A DNA stretch of 64,000 nucleotides from Brassica napus (Eukaryota; Streptophyta; Magnoliopsida; Brassicales; Brassicaceae), in contig NC_063436.1 of NCBI RefSeq assembly GCF_020379485.1, positions 24,922,423-24,986,422 on the forward strand, written 5' to 3'. Position numbers and translations under genes: made by a program. The notes below the pieces were generated by a model. It saw nothing but the letters and a program-made list of their open reading frames with translations. It had not been told where the DNA came from and did not search any database. Shown here in pieces: positions 1-12,112 of this stretch. The first letter of the stretch is position 1. Each line of letters starts with the position of its first letter.

Positions 1-308
1 TCGCAACGACACTGTACAAGAAGCTAAAACTAGACAGTCTGCAGAAAAAAATAAGATACCAAACACATTTACTTAGTGCTAAAACTGATTAGAGCTTCAC
101 GCAATACTCAAAACCACTGTAGATACACCTTCAAAATCGAATAACTCAATCATTCAAATCAAATCAGCTACTCAATAAGCCAAACCCTAATTGCAACAAG
201 CCTCTCTACAAGCTAACTCCGAAACAATTCAAAAACCGCCACAAACGTTCGATCCCCCTAAGAAGCCCTAGAACTGAAAAAAACCGAGGAAGGAACCAGC
301 GAAAGCAC
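1..308 (-). other. Part of NRPB2 intron 1
   Basis: No exon can be read here. The donor of NRPB2 exon 1 lies at 308-307 on the minus strand and no acceptor followed by the next conserved block of the protein is present, so this DNA is intron running off the left edge. It contains a telo-box-like AAACCCTAA at about 182-190. Confidence 0.75.
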
Positions 309-560
309 CTCGGCGAAATCAGATTGCTGGCCAGGATTGTGCTGAGACTCAGGACGGATCTCGATATCCGCAGACTCATCGACGATCTCTTGCATAGTGT
401 TCTGAATAAACTCATCGAAGGAATCGAGCTGCTGGCGAACGAGACCTTTCTCCTCGAAATAGGCAGAGATAACCGCCCAGGCGTCTTCCTGGGTGATCTC
501 CTCATCGTCGTCGTCTTCGATGTAAGTCGGTTCCTGCTCGTATTCGTTATTATACTCCAT
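309..560 (-). CDS. NRPB2: RNA polymerase II second-largest subunit, first exon only (partial)
   Basis: This is the N-terminal exon of the second-largest catalytic subunit of RNA polymerase II, a nuclear enzyme of about 1,190 residues. The start is the ATG at 560-558. The 84 codons begin [11 protein letters not shown], followed by an acidic run and [18 protein letters not shown], then [20 protein letters not shown], and end SDFAE at a GT donor (308-307) in phase 0. This matches the start of plant RPB2 almost word for word. A longer in-frame reading upstream from 590 lacks family support, so the second methionine is chosen. The rest of the gene lies beyond position 1. A TATA box (about 637-645, minus) sits upstream. 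In Arabidopsis NRPB2 is At4g21710, which fits the order of the neighbouring genes. Confidence 0.96.
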
Positions 561-845
561 TGCTATCTGAGAGAGCGCACAACACCACACTGCTCAAGCG
601 AACAGCAAAAGAGGATGAATGAGACGGCCTCGAGTGTTTTTATAAAGGGAGAGGTCGGCTAGCTATTTATGGAACTAACCGGCTCGATTAGATAACCGGT
701 TTCGGGGAATGTGATAGAAACCGTCCGGTTTGATTATAAGGGCGCTTGGACTGGTGAATGACGATAATACCCTTATCTATATAAACAAACTCCCAGCTCT
801 GATATTTTCGGGCGACGGAGAGTGAAGGCGGAGGGAGAGAGAGAG
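561..845. promoter_or_regulatory. Divergent promoter between NRPB2 and the Cys-rich gene
   Basis: The 285 bp separating two divergent start codons must hold both promoters and 5' UTRs. On the minus strand CTTTATAAAAAC (about 637-647) lies roughly 80 bp before the NRPB2 start. On the plus strand TATATAAA (778-785) lies about 60 bp before the ATG at 846. The middle contains two copies of ACCGGT-like sequence (about 676-730). Transcription starts are inferred from TATA spacing only. Confidence 0.7.
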
Positions 846-2342
846 ATGATACCGCAGCAATGGACGCCACCGTGTGGGAGTCAATGCACGCACAAGTATG
901 CAGCTCTTACGCAGATTCCATGTAAGTATCTCCATTGTTGGCTCATTTGTTTGGATGGTTTAGCTATGTAATGATTACAATCGCTGTTTCGAGAGTTCTC
1001 GTTAAAATCTGGTAAATTATTTGAAATGGATTTTGATATGTGAATTAGGTTTCTAATTTCTGGATAATGGATGATTCAGAAGGAAGTCCATTGGTCTACA
1101 TTTTTGTTTGGGGGAAATGTTATTGTCAGGGTACTTAGCTTATTAAGCCTAATCAATTGTTGTTAGCGATCATACTACTTTACTGAGACATTGTCACATT
1201 GGGAGAATGATTACTTCTTTGGTTAGATGAAGATTTGTCCAGAGAAAACTCATTGTAGTAGTTGCACGTGTTGAAAGAACACCGTCTTGCTTCTTGGTTA
1301 GTAATGTATATTTGTAGAATGTGGCATGTCTCCATCGAGCTCATGTATATGTGAAAATGTTTAATAGGAGGTAGAGGAAGATAAGTTGAACAAGTGTAGT
1401 AAAGATGCTTCCGCATCGATGTTGCTTCTCTGGACTATAGACAAATATGTATACTTAGTAAAAGGGCTTGGTATGGACGTTTCTGATGAGAGTTTTACAT
1501 TCACCATCAGAGAAGCTAGCTGAAACCCTTTGTGTTGTTGTTGTATAGCACTCTCTTTCAGGATTATAGAAACCCCTTTTGATTATCCTGAATCCGTGTT
1601 GTAGGGAGAGTATTCTGCAAAAAGGGATGTGATGCCGATAGTGACTCATGGGAAGATTGTAAGCCATTTCTCTCTAATCTCTGAAAATCCGTGATGAAAT
1701 TGTTAATGAACTGAGGAGTAGAGATACATCTATCCTTCACTACGCAACTTTATAAAACCAAACGTGTCTCTTACATTACATTATATATGTTCATGAAGGC
1801 ATCTCCTCCTCTTTGTACAGGTTTTTATTTCCTACTTAATGAATTGGTGTAATAGTGTGTGCTCTTTATAGGTGTGTCAGATTGCAGTGAGATATGCTAC
1901 AAAGATCCTGTGCTAAAAGACCGACAATGGAGTGCTTATATAGATCGTTCTCCTGGAGCTGCCAGCTACTCTGAGGTATTTGAAACAAAAACCTTTTTCT
2001 TAAACAGAGTAGTAGTAGACTGAAGAACTGTACTGTATCTAACTTTTTTTATATATCTCCCCTGTTTATACAACTTAGGAATGCTTTCATGCATGTGTCG
2101 CAGGCTGTGGTTACAAGGTTTGATATCCATGTTTCAACCCTCATTTTGATGCTTTTGCATTTTTTTCTTCTTCTTAACGCATTGTTTCTGTCATCGTACA
2201 GTTTGAAGTTGAATCTGAGGAAGTCAATAAGGTGAAACCAAAGAGACCACCACCACCGCCACCAAAGCCACAACCACCACCACGAGCTAAAAGACCAATG
2301 CAGCCTCCTTCTGATGAGGATGTTCCTACAAGTTCTGCTTGA
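846..2342 (+). CDS. Small Cys-rich protein with proline-rich tail, five exons
   Basis: Five exons join in frame: 846-921, 1605-1658, 1872-1975, 2079-2117 and 2202-2342, giving 137 residues. All introns are GT-AG. The protein starts MIPQQWTPPCGSQCTHKYAA. It has about a dozen cysteines in CxxxC and CxxC-like spacing (for example CSEIC and CFHACVAGC) and ends in a basic, proline-rich tail (about residues 100-125, runs of PPPPPPKPQPPP). No signal peptide or membrane segment is evident. I recall an uncharacterised Arabidopsis protein of this type directly beside NRPB2 (At4g21720). The Cys pattern resembles small proteins with paired Cys helices, but no function is known to me. It is transcribed divergently from NRPB2 over a short shared promoter. 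No single open reading frame covers it because the exons are short, so it is easily missed. Confidence 0.82.
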
Positions 2343-2878
2343 CATCAAAACGCTTTGTGAACTAACTTCTCAATACTCTTCAAACATTTGGTAATCTGAC
2401 ATGAGGGAGTATTAATGTTAGTGGGCCTCGTCCCATGGATGGACCTTGTGACCTTTTAGTCCATAAGGCATATTAATGAAACTAGATATTGATATTTGGG
2501 TTTTTGCTATCTAATTCATCTTTTACAAGTTCTTTTACTCACATGTCACAATAGATAAACGTTATATTGTGAAATTTGAACATGTAGTGCTTATATTAAA
2601 CTAAAGAACTCAATATTGAATCCAGAAGTAAATTAGTCAAATGAGATGAGTGTTTTTATGTTGCAAATCTTGATTTCTTGTTAATGAAGGAAACAAAAAG
2701 AACATCATGACCTAATCTTGTCGATTAAGAGTTGGTGACTTGGTGGTGGTATCTTCTTCGTCACACCTAACCATTTATGAACCCACATAACAAACGGTGT
2801 CGTTTGAGCTCATCAACATCATCTACATAATTTAAAGAGAAAAATACACATGAAAAAAAAAAGAACTCTCTCCCTCAC
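2343..2878. other. Intergenic: 3' UTR and upstream region
   Basis: This stretch holds the probable 3' UTR of the Cys-rich gene (an AATGAAA-like signal near 2475) and the promoter of the next gene. No further gene or repeat is evident. Confidence 0.6.
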
Positions 2879-3310
2879 ATGGCTCTTCCCTTAAACCGCG
2901 TTAGATCGTCGTCTATCTTCACGTTCACTGTTTCATTCGTCTTCATCTTCGCCGGAAAATCATTCTCCCAAGGCATACGACCTTCCGATCATGGCCTACA
3001 GTACCAGTTCAGCTCACCACCGACTGAATCTCACTCACCTCCCGGTATAGTGATGTCCTTCTTCGGAGATTCCCATTCTCCTCCTCCTCAGCTCCTCCCA
3101 AAAGCTTCGGAAGCAGACGGCGACGATGACTCGTGGTGGCGTGACGGAGCCGCGAACAGACGCGATCACGTGATGAGGCACGTGTTTCTTGCGGCCAGTA
3201 TCATCTGTGGCGTCTCCGGTGTTGCGCTGCTTGTGGTTTTCACTTTGGTTTACTTCTTTAGGTATCGCAAAAAAAATCCATCGAACTTACCGTGTAACGA
3301 TTTAAAGTAG
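2879..3310 (+). CDS. Small single-exon type I membrane protein, function unknown
   Basis: A single exon encodes 143 residues. Residues 1-31 form a basic then hydrophobic signal peptide (ending near KSFSQG). Residues 32-100 are an extracytoplasmic segment rich in Ser/Pro with SPP repeats (ESHSPPG, DSHSPPP) and an acidic GDDDSWW patch. Residues about 101-127 form one transmembrane helix (FLAASIICGVSGVALLVV), followed by a basic stop-transfer tail RYRKK. Codon use is GC-richer than the flanks, which supports real coding. The SPP motifs suggest possible hydroxyproline modification, which is inference. I recall a similar small transmembrane protein at this place in Arabidopsis (At4g21740). No enzymatic motif is visible. 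Confidence 0.8.
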   Translation: MALPLNRVRSSSIFTFTVSFVFIFAGKSFSQGIRPSDHGLQYQFSSPPTESHSPPGIVMSFFGDSHSPPPQLLPKASEADGDDDSWWRDGAANRRDHVMRHVFLAASIICGVSGVALLVVFTLVYFFRYRKKNPSNLPCNDLK

Positions 3311-4219
3311 AAAATTCGATTTTGATTTTTTTGAAATATGATTTTTACCTTACGTGTATATTACACGAATTTTTATTATTTTTATTTTTAAAAAAAAACA
3401 TAAAGAGCACTTTGCTTTATTCTGAAGAGTTTTATGTTTTGTTGCACACCCACATATTCTCCATTTTTAAAAAATATATATATATTTTTCTAATTATTGT
3501 TGTAGAAAACAAATAAAATTATAATATTGTGTGGTTATTATTAGCCATGAGGATCTGTGAGGCTTCGAATATGATCTGATGCCCAAAATAAAATGATTAA
3601 AAAAAAAGAAAAAGGACTATTATTGTCTGTTCATTTAAATAACTTATGAAAATGGTAGGTTCGTGGCAATAATTGATGGAAACTTATTTACTGCTCTGAA
3701 TTGTCTATTTTTATTGTTAACCAACTGTTGTCGCCGAATTAAACAATTACGTTAACTAACTTCCACATTTATTAATGTTTTTCAGTTAAAAGTTTAATGT
3801 TGAGTATTAAACAATCACTTATAAAACAATTAAAAACGATGCCTTCTGTAGTTCTACTTATAAATTTATAGCTAGGAGATATACATATTTTCCAGAAAAG
3901 CAAAACTCATAAATCCGACTTATCAGTGATAAAATAATTTATATGGAATCTTATAAATGTATAAAAACCAAGTCTATCGCATCGTTCCAGGCCATATATG
4001 CTCCTTTTTCTTGTTAGCCGTAGCCATGATAAACATAGCTGTACCTAACAGGACTATAACTAAGACCAGATTAAGACTAGGTCAAATTAGTCCATCACAA
4101 TACTCTATTTACGAGTTACATATAATAAAATAGTTCAAATTTTGGAACGAAGGCCAAATAAGTCGATCACATAGAGCGTTTGAATTTCTTCAATGTTATA
4201 AACCATAGATCACTTCACC

Positions 4220-4483
4220 TTAGAGCATGACCAACCACAATATGCTAATAGGTCCTTAGCTAATAAAAAACTAAAATTAATAGTACAGTAAAAAATAAAA
4301 AACTATTGGTTTTAAGAAATGATTTTTTAGAAATTTACTGAAAAGTTTTAGAGACAAATGTCTTTTTTTAATTAATCAGACTCTATTAAAAATAAAATTT
4401 AAATAAAAAACTAAAATACATCAAAAAAAATATTTCTGTTTATTAAAATCTTCATTTAAGCATACTCGTTGGTGATGCTCTTA
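4220..4483. mobile_element. MITE with GAGCAT(C/G)ACCAA terminal inverted repeats
   Basis: The left end reads TTAGAGCATGACCAA (4220-4234). The right end, read on the minus strand, is TAAGAGCATCACCAA (4483-4469), matching at 13 of 15 positions. The interior is AT-rich and non-coding and the length is about 264 bp. The ends resemble the common crucifer GAGCATCTCC(A/T) MITE type. A target-site duplication was not established. Confidence 0.55.
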
Positions 4484-5861
4484 CAATACATATATTATTT
4501 TCAGCAGTCTCTTGCATTTGTCTTTATCTTTAAATATTACGTGAAGGTTATTGGTTGTTGTATTTTAATAGATTTGAAAATCCGAACTAAATCTAGTATT
4601 ATTGGTTCCATAATTTTCAAATATATATTAAAATCATGTGTTATTGGTTTAATGATTCATAATTCTATATCAAATCAAGTGTTATTCAATCGTACGGATT
4701 TACTAATAAACTTGATTTTATAATGGATTTGAATGGATTTGTTTGGATTTTTTTTGTTATAAATACAAAAACTCAAATCCGAGGAAAAACCTCCGGATTT
4801 GTAAATATTAATCCGAAAAAAATTTAAAATCTGAATATTTTACTTGGATTTATAAATACTACATGAATTTCTAAATCAATCAAAATATATAAACCAATTA
4901 ATTGGATTTATAAATACTACTATTCTCGATTTTTTTTAAGAAAACTCCTAAACTACAGGCTTCAGCCTTTCATTGTATTTAAAATTGTATGGCACTGGTC
5001 ATTGTATGTATATACAGCTAACGAACATTATAGTTGTCGAGGTATCAAAGAAAGGTAGAACACATAAAGCGTGTGTTGAACAAATCTGCGAAAGTTGCAT
5101 TGTTTAATTCAATATGCATGCATTATACAGTTGTGACCATTGACTATCATACTGCTCTAAATCCTATATTTTCCTAAGTTTTCTTATGAAAATTACTAAT
5201 TTGCTGCTAGTAGATTGATATAAACACACTATTGGTGGGAAATGATGATGTATACAAACTATATTAATTATGATTCTAGTCGCTCAATCAAGAAATCAAA
5301 ATCTACCTAATTAAGATAAATGAAAACAAAATAACTGACAGAAAGTGCTTCTTTTGTCAATAAAATCGCTGAATGACAGGAATCTTCGAACACAAATCTG
5401 TAAAAATGATAAAATCGAAAATCACAAACCATTGTCATCCACGTATTACCGTGTTCTATTATATGTTATAGTATCACGACTAGGCAATGTTTATCTATTT
5501 TCTGAAACATTCTTACAATAATAGACTAAGAATCTTTTGTTAAATAAATTATTAACATATATGATTGTATACGACAAGTAGTATCATGGTTCCCCACTTT
5601 CTTATATTTTTCCCGATCAAGCCATACTTCTTCCTTCATTCATCTCCACCATCACAATTTGGCTATATCTTGATATTTATTGTGTGTTCTGTATGGGATA
5701 CTATCTATTTGCTTAGAGAGACACATATGTTTTGTGTATGTTCATTCAGAGGCTTTCTCCATCAACCACTATCTGTAATCTTTAGGTACATACTATTGCG
5801 CTTAATGAATACTCTCTTTTATTTTGAGAAAAATAAAACTCTCTTTCATTTCTTCACAATA

Positions 5862-5872
<11 letters not shown>

Positions 5873-5932
<60 letters not shown>
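5873..5932. repeat. (TG)30 microsatellite
   Basis: A perfect TG dinucleotide run of about 60 bp, preceded by a short AT run. It creates artificial Val/Cys and His/Thr open frames on the two strands. Confidence 0.98.
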
Positions 5933-5933
<1 letters not shown>

Positions 5934-6341
5934 TATGATAAATATTGTGGGATTCTTATGTCATTTTGAGAGTTGCAATTTCTGTCTCTTAGGTAAAAAT
6001 TAAGCATTCCTAACTTTAATAGCATCATCGGTTACTATTTACTAATGTTCCTATATTATAATCAGATGGATCATAGATTGTTGAAGCTTTTGAGTGCTCA
6101 TAAATTGAATGTGCTAAATCTTGTTCCGTATGGGATAAACCATCACATGTATACGTATATATTTCCCTTGCTTTCCTGTTGTTTATGTTTCCTATTCTTT
6201 TTAATTTTTCTAAGAAAATTTGTTTTTTGTATTACTTTTGTAACAGATAAGAGATAGTGGTTGTGTTAAGCTTATTACAATAGAAGAAGCTGATATATAC
6301 ATTTGGAGGTGGCTAGTGATCTTCTCAATAGACAATCAATA

Positions 6342-7475
6342 ATGACAATGAAGATGAAGGGAATCTACAAAAGCTTCAGATCGATCTCTCATATATTTGG
6401 TATCATTTTTACCATATTTTCAGTTACTTCTGATCGTATTAAGCTAAGTTATATGATTTATCAAACTTTCTTGCAACTTTATACCATATAATTAGAATCT
6501 GTAAGTTCTGAACAAGAAGTAACTTATAAAAAAAAGTAACCTTAAGACATGAACGTCTACATTTCTGAAGTACAAGTACGCCTCACACGCAAAAAAACAA
6601 AAATGCCGGTTCATTTTTAGCCACAATCGTCCATTTTATTCATCCACATGGGAACACCCAATTATCTTAGTCTTAGAGATGTTTTAAGTGATAAAGTTAT
6701 TTATTTATGAAAAATAATTTGGTCAACAGTTGAGAAAGAAAGAGATTTGGAGATTGGGTACCCAACCGAAGTAAAGCATGTGGCTCATGTTGGCTGGGAG
6801 GGCTCCTCTGGCAGTGCTCCTGCATGGGTAAAGCTCTCTCTCTACTTTTTGTTTGTTTTTTCTTTGTTTTTATTTTTACTTTTGTCTTAGAAAAATAATT
6901 AGGGTATTTTTCTCATACTGTATTTTACTTAGCAAACAAAAACCGACTTTAGGAGTATGCCATCAACTCTATGGTTTACTTGCCATAAACTCTAGTTTTC
7001 TGCTGATGTTGATCTAAAATTTTAATCGTTTTTGTGGATGAAGATGAGTGAATTTAAAGCAGCAGTGGAGCCTTTATCTCCAAGAGCATCATCCTTTAGT
7101 CATGCAACACATTCAAATTCTTTCTTGGTCACTTCTTCATCCACTGGTAATTTATGGTTGCATTTTAAGTAATGAAATGTATGAACAATTCTATATACAT
7201 TTTCAATAATTTCTCAATTATCTAAATTTATATTTCTTTTAAATGTAGATTTTGAACAGAGCTCAAGCCAACCAACTATATCAGATAGGCTAAGGGATGT
7301 GCCTCCAATTCCAGTAGGTCTATCCAAGGTTCATACTAAGAGCAAGAATAGGAGAAAGAAACCATCTTCATCATCACCAAGATCCAAATTACAATCTCCA
7401 AAGTCTTCAAGATCCACAGGTTTATCTAAATATTCGTTCAAATCAATGACAACTCGATTGAACTCTAATGCATGA
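6342..7475 (+). CDS. ROP-interactive CRIB-motif (RIC) protein, four exons
   Basis: Four exons join in frame: 6342-6399, 6730-6827, 7044-7146 and 7249-7475, all with GT-AG borders, giving 161 residues. The N-terminus [12 protein letters not shown] is the usual amphipathic start of plant RIC proteins. Residues 28-42 form a complete CRIB (PAK-box) motif, [15 protein letters not shown], followed by GSSGSAPAW. The C-terminal part is Ser/Lys-rich ([17 protein letters not shown]), as in other RICs. RIC proteins bind GTP-loaded ROP GTPases at the plasma membrane and pass signals to actin, microtubules or calcium. The start at 6342 is the first in-frame ATG; the frame is open upstream only through a TTG. 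In Arabidopsis a PAK-box protein (At4g21745) lies just before ATML1, which fits. No single long frame covers it. All expected motif residues are present. Confidence 0.88.
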
Positions 7476-10400
7476 AGGTGAATTTAAACAAACAAAAATC
7501 ATTACTTGTGTCACACATTATGCATAAGGAAAGTTTTTGATAGTTCTGGTGATTTTTTTTGTTCAAAGACATTTTGTTTTGTAGTTCTCGGATTTGAACA
7601 ACTTCTATGTACATTGTCGAAAAAAATTACAAAAAAAAAGATAAATATTATTTGTGCGAGAGAAAATTATTTACTTTCTATTGTAATCTGGATTCGCAGA
7701 TTGGAGAAATGGATTTCCTTATTACAAGGAATCAATAATTTTAGGCTGAATTTAATAGAAAATTAGAAATTTAATCTAATATCTCTCTCTCTTGATTTTT
7801 TTCCTTAAAAGAAACTAGTTTAATTTGTTGTCAATTTTAATTTTCTTTTAGCATAAAGGGTATGCAAGTATGATTAGCCGTTAGGAGCTGTACATGAGTT
7901 TTGAAATAAAAAAAATTGTTTCAAAAGAGATACTCCATGTTTTACATTTACTATTTTATATAATTAGTTAATATTAATAAATTGTAAATTTCAAAAAAAT
8001 TGTATTTATTCAAAAACATTAATTTTAAATTATTGAAAATAATTAAAAATAAAAATTAATATATGCATAATCAATTTTTAATATGTGTGAAACAGAAAAA
8101 AAAAGATATATCATTTAAAAACAAAGGAGTAAAAATTAATAATTAATACAGCCACATCCAAAAATGTGAGGGAAAATGAACAACGATACTCTTCTTTGAT
8201 AAAAGCCGAGAACCGAACGTAATATTCTTAGTTTACCAAGGCCCATATCGCTAGTTCGTGTTATCATATACTTCAGTATCAAACACATAGTAGACTGTGT
8301 CATGTTAGAACTTAGAAGTACATGATTGGACAAAGAGGCGTAGTTCAAATATGTAGTAGCCCGAAAGACGTCATCAATAACATGAGGCTGAGGTTGGCTA
8401 GAGCCTTGACGGCCCTATACTTAATTTGTTTAATTTGTGATGACGGAAATTGACAATGTTCATCCTGATTCGTTGGAGAAGATGATAGTGACTCTGTTCA
8501 TTTCTTATGTGAAAAGTGCATGATAAACAGTTCAAAAATTTAGAGTTTTCAGTAAATTTTCTAGGTTTTGTACTAATTATTAAAAATTAAAAAAAAAACT
8601 TTTTCATAATAAGCTTTATAATACAATGTATTTATATTATTAAAACTGAAATACATTTTAGTATTGTTGGAAACATAGATAACAGTATAAATGATAATTT
8701 TTTGTAGACATAAATAGCAATATAAAAATAAAAGTATATTGTTATTTTAGTAATTTATTAATATAATTACATCAATTATCTTTCCACATTTCACTCAGTT
8801 TAACAATTTCGTTAATTTTATTGCATTAATAATATATCACATCATTAATTATATTACCACAATAATAATAGTGTGGATTTTTATTTATTAGTTAATCAAC
8901 ATTAACTTTGTGCCAATTATAAAATCAAAAATGTAAAATAACTGGATTTTGCATATGGTTAAACGTTCGGTTTAGTTTGTTTTACTAAAACTTTTTTATA
9001 ATTTAGTTTCAATTGGTGGAAAATTACGTAGCTAAAACATAATGCAAAAACATGTTTTATGAATAAAATAATAATTTAAATCAAAATAATAAAAATATAT
9101 TACATTTATTGTCACTTAATTTTTCACTCTGTATAATTATTTTACTAAATAAAAAATTCTTTCTATTTCACTTAATTTAGCCAAATACATAGAAATAATA
9201 CTTTTTATTAGTTTAAATATCAGTTAGGCATAAGCATTGGCTATCTATTTATGTACGAATTGTTCTTTTTATGTATCATTTTTAAAAAAAATTAGGCTCC
9301 GCTTGAATATTATAAATTTATGTGTGAGTTTTGAGTTGGGTCCTTCTGGGTCTAGATGAATTCGGTTTTGATGTACAAGAACCTAAAATATCTAAATAAC
9401 AAATGTATCTTTGTTGGGATATTTGTATCACAAATATCATATTATCCGATTCGGTCGAGGTCTTTTGAATATAATTAGTTATATTACGATTAGAATATAT
9501 AACACTAATTATGAAAAGCAAATATCAATGTATAAAAATGTAAGAGGAAACGCTGACCAATCTCTAGTTATACACTTGAACTAACAAACAATTATTTCAG
9601 TGATATTGAGTAGAGGCACATAAAGACTACATTAAACTAGTTGTAAAGTAAGTATTCTTATTCAGGTTAATCATACAATCAATAATCTATTGCAAGTAAT
9701 ATTACAGGTAGCATTTATATCCAAATATTTGACTATTGGTTTCTTCTTAATAGTACTAATAACCAAAATAAAATTGCTTTAAACAAAAAAAAGTTATATA
9801 GCTTTCAGAAGTTATAAGAAAGTAGTAATTAGGATTCTAATGTTTAGTTTCTTATTTTGGTATAATGATCCTTTTATATCGTTTCTGAAGTGTAGTCAGT
9901 TTTTTTTTTAAATAACAATAACAAAATGATGCATACTTTCAAAAGTCAAAACGTCCTAAGATTCAAAAACTAAGAAATGATTCATTGTCTGAAACTTTGT
10001 TTCCATATTACTGGAAAATCATTCACTGGACCTAAAAGTTAAAGTTAAATGTAAATAAATAAATATAATGAAAATTCTGATTTGGACTTTTGAGTTTGGC
10101 GTTTAAAATGACACATTGAACAAAAAAAAAATTTGAAGGCAATAAATGAGTTAGTTGGTAGGCAGAAGTCACTCTTTCCCACTAGCTATTATTAGAAGAT
10201 GACGTCCCCACAACTCCAAGGCGTTTCAGCTCCATTCATTTACTCAATTACCCTCCTCCAATTCAATGCACCTTTTACACACCTTGTCGTCTATTCTAAA
10301 CACAGTGAACTACCTGTCGTTTTACCGGATCGTTAGGATTGCAATTCAGGAGTCCCTTCAAAAATACGGTCTATTTGTTATGACAAATTTATTTTTTGTC

Positions 10401-11503
10401 AACTTTGTTTGTTACAAATTTACTTAGGTGTGATTGTGTGAATGATGAATTAACTATGTAAACAGTAAGCGTCAAGAAACATAACTTAACCAGACATAAA
10501 TATGAAGCTATAAATATTGTGATACAAGTATATAATCATTAATAATAAGACAATTAGTTGAAAAGAAAGACAATTAGTTATTGTTCCCTCTACGTCGTTA
10601 GCAATGAGTATTAGTGTACTGTTCTGGAATTTATAAATACTTTAAATACACAGAATTACACAGGCGTGGTGCATAATAAACTTAATAAATAAATTAAAAA
10701 AATCGTTTCATAAAGATGCATATTTTTAAAAATATCTTCTAAATAGATTGATGATTAATTGTGAATTTTTTTTTAAAATTAGTTACACCTATTGAATTCT
10801 TATTGGTTCAAAATTATTAAAAATAGAAAATTACAAAACTATATATTTTATTATACTAAGATTTAATATGTTTTATTAATATATATGAAAATTGAAAAAT
10901 AGTATAAGTTTGAATCGGAAAGAGGATATTAAACAATCAACATAATTAACGCAATAAGTTAAAGACCTTTTCATTGATTCTAAAACTATCTCTAATTCAT
11001 TTTTATATTCATTTTTATATTTTTTCTTAAAATAGAAAAACTTTGTCATAGAACTGGATTTCTTCTAATATATTTATTTCCATCTTCTATTTTAAGAAAA
11101 TATAGAAAAATGTTATTTTCATTCGTAAATATAGAGATAATATATAATTTCTGCATATTTTCTATAGAAAAAGAAAAACTTTATTATAGAGTTGTATATT
11201 GGTGCAGAACTAGTTCTATAATAAAGTTCTACATTTTATTAAAAAAAATATAGAGTTGTACATGGAATATGTTCTTAAGTCATACTACATAAATCAAATT
11301 AGAAATGATAAAAGATGGCCAATTATATCTGAAAATTTACGAGGAAGACGACAACTGCAAGAAAAAACAGCTAATATGTACAGATCTTAACATAATCACC
11401 ATTTTAAAATGAATGAGTTAATTTAGATCACACTAAAAGTGGATGTAAATTAGTGTGCATGTAATGCACCTCTCCACACATCATCCACTTGTTTTATTGA
11501 TTA
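7476..11503. other. AT-rich gene-poor intergenic region
   Basis: About 4 kb of AT-rich DNA. A somewhat GC-richer island at about 8140-8420 has an open frame of 70 codons on the minus strand with no family resemblance; it may be a relic of a gene or transposon. About 9290-9400 resembles degenerate repeat sequence also seen near 30230-30430. About 10190-10340 is another less AT-rich patch without an open frame. I cannot support any gene here. Confidence 0.5.
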
Positions 11504-12112
11504 CTAGATTTTTCGTCCGCACGTCAGTGCGGGTAGATTTTCATTTTATAAATATATAACAGATACCATCGCAAAACTTTCAAAGATATAACTAGATTTT
11601 GATCTGCGCTTAGAAAGCACGGGTTTATTTTTGAAATTAAATAAATTCTTATATAAGAGATAATGTATAGGTTTGAGTACATTTACCCGAGTGCACTGAA
11701 CCGTAGCAAACTGGGAAAAAAAACTCAAAATTAAGCTAAATTTCATAAATAATCGAGCATATAAAAAATAGAAACCAAAGTAAGGACCAAATGAGTTCTT
11801 AAAATTTTAAAATACAAATTATATACCTATTAAACATAACTAAACCATTAAAAATTTATACTATTAATAGAATTATATGTGGTAATGATCACATTTGAAT
11901 AATCTATCATATATTCATATGGATTTATTGTTAGAGCAATTATATAATAGATTATGAGAAAATAATAAATGAATTCAATTAAATTATGCAAAGTATTTAA
12001 ATAGTTAGAGAAATATAAGTTAAGACCAAATAAATAGTTAAGTCTAATGAAATGGTCCAACAACCTTGTTTAAGTAGATTTTTTAGAAGTGATTCCCTTT
12101 TAATAGTATAGA
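11504..12112 (-). mobile_element. Non-autonomous Helitron with two candidate 3' ends
   Basis: On the minus strand the element starts TCTATACTATTAAAAGGG at 12112, with host A before it, and a GGTTGTTGGACC block follows about 45 bases in. The outer 3' end has a hairpin (CCGCAC-TGAC-GTGCGG, around 11515-11531) and CTAG at 11507-11504, followed by host T. An inner end, also hairpin-like then CTAG, lies at 11595-11592. Insertion between A and T, TC start, CTRR end and subterminal hairpin are Helitron hallmarks. The length is 609 bp (or 521 bp to the inner end) with no coding capacity. The element at 51326-52229 shares the same 5' end. Confidence 0.85.

Larger units (their letters stand above)
3311..6341. 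other. AT-rich intergenic region
   Basis: This stretch contains the 3' UTR of the small membrane protein, a MITE-like inverted-terminal-repeat element (4220-4483), short degenerate repeats rich in AATCCGA and GGATTTG (about 4560-4930), and a TG microsatellite. Open frames here are short, lack family resemblance and follow the AT-rich composition. I see no gene before the RIC gene. Confidence 0.6.

Noticed and set aside
5846..6028. Minus-strand open frame with a long His-Thr run, and plus-strand frame with Val-Cys run
   Set aside because: Produced by the (TG)30 microsatellite; the flanks show no protein family resemblance.
8136..8348. 70-codon minus-strand open frame in a less AT-rich island
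   Set aside because: No recognisable domain, no splice-extended reading, and the frame is shorter than expected for a gene; left as unassigned.
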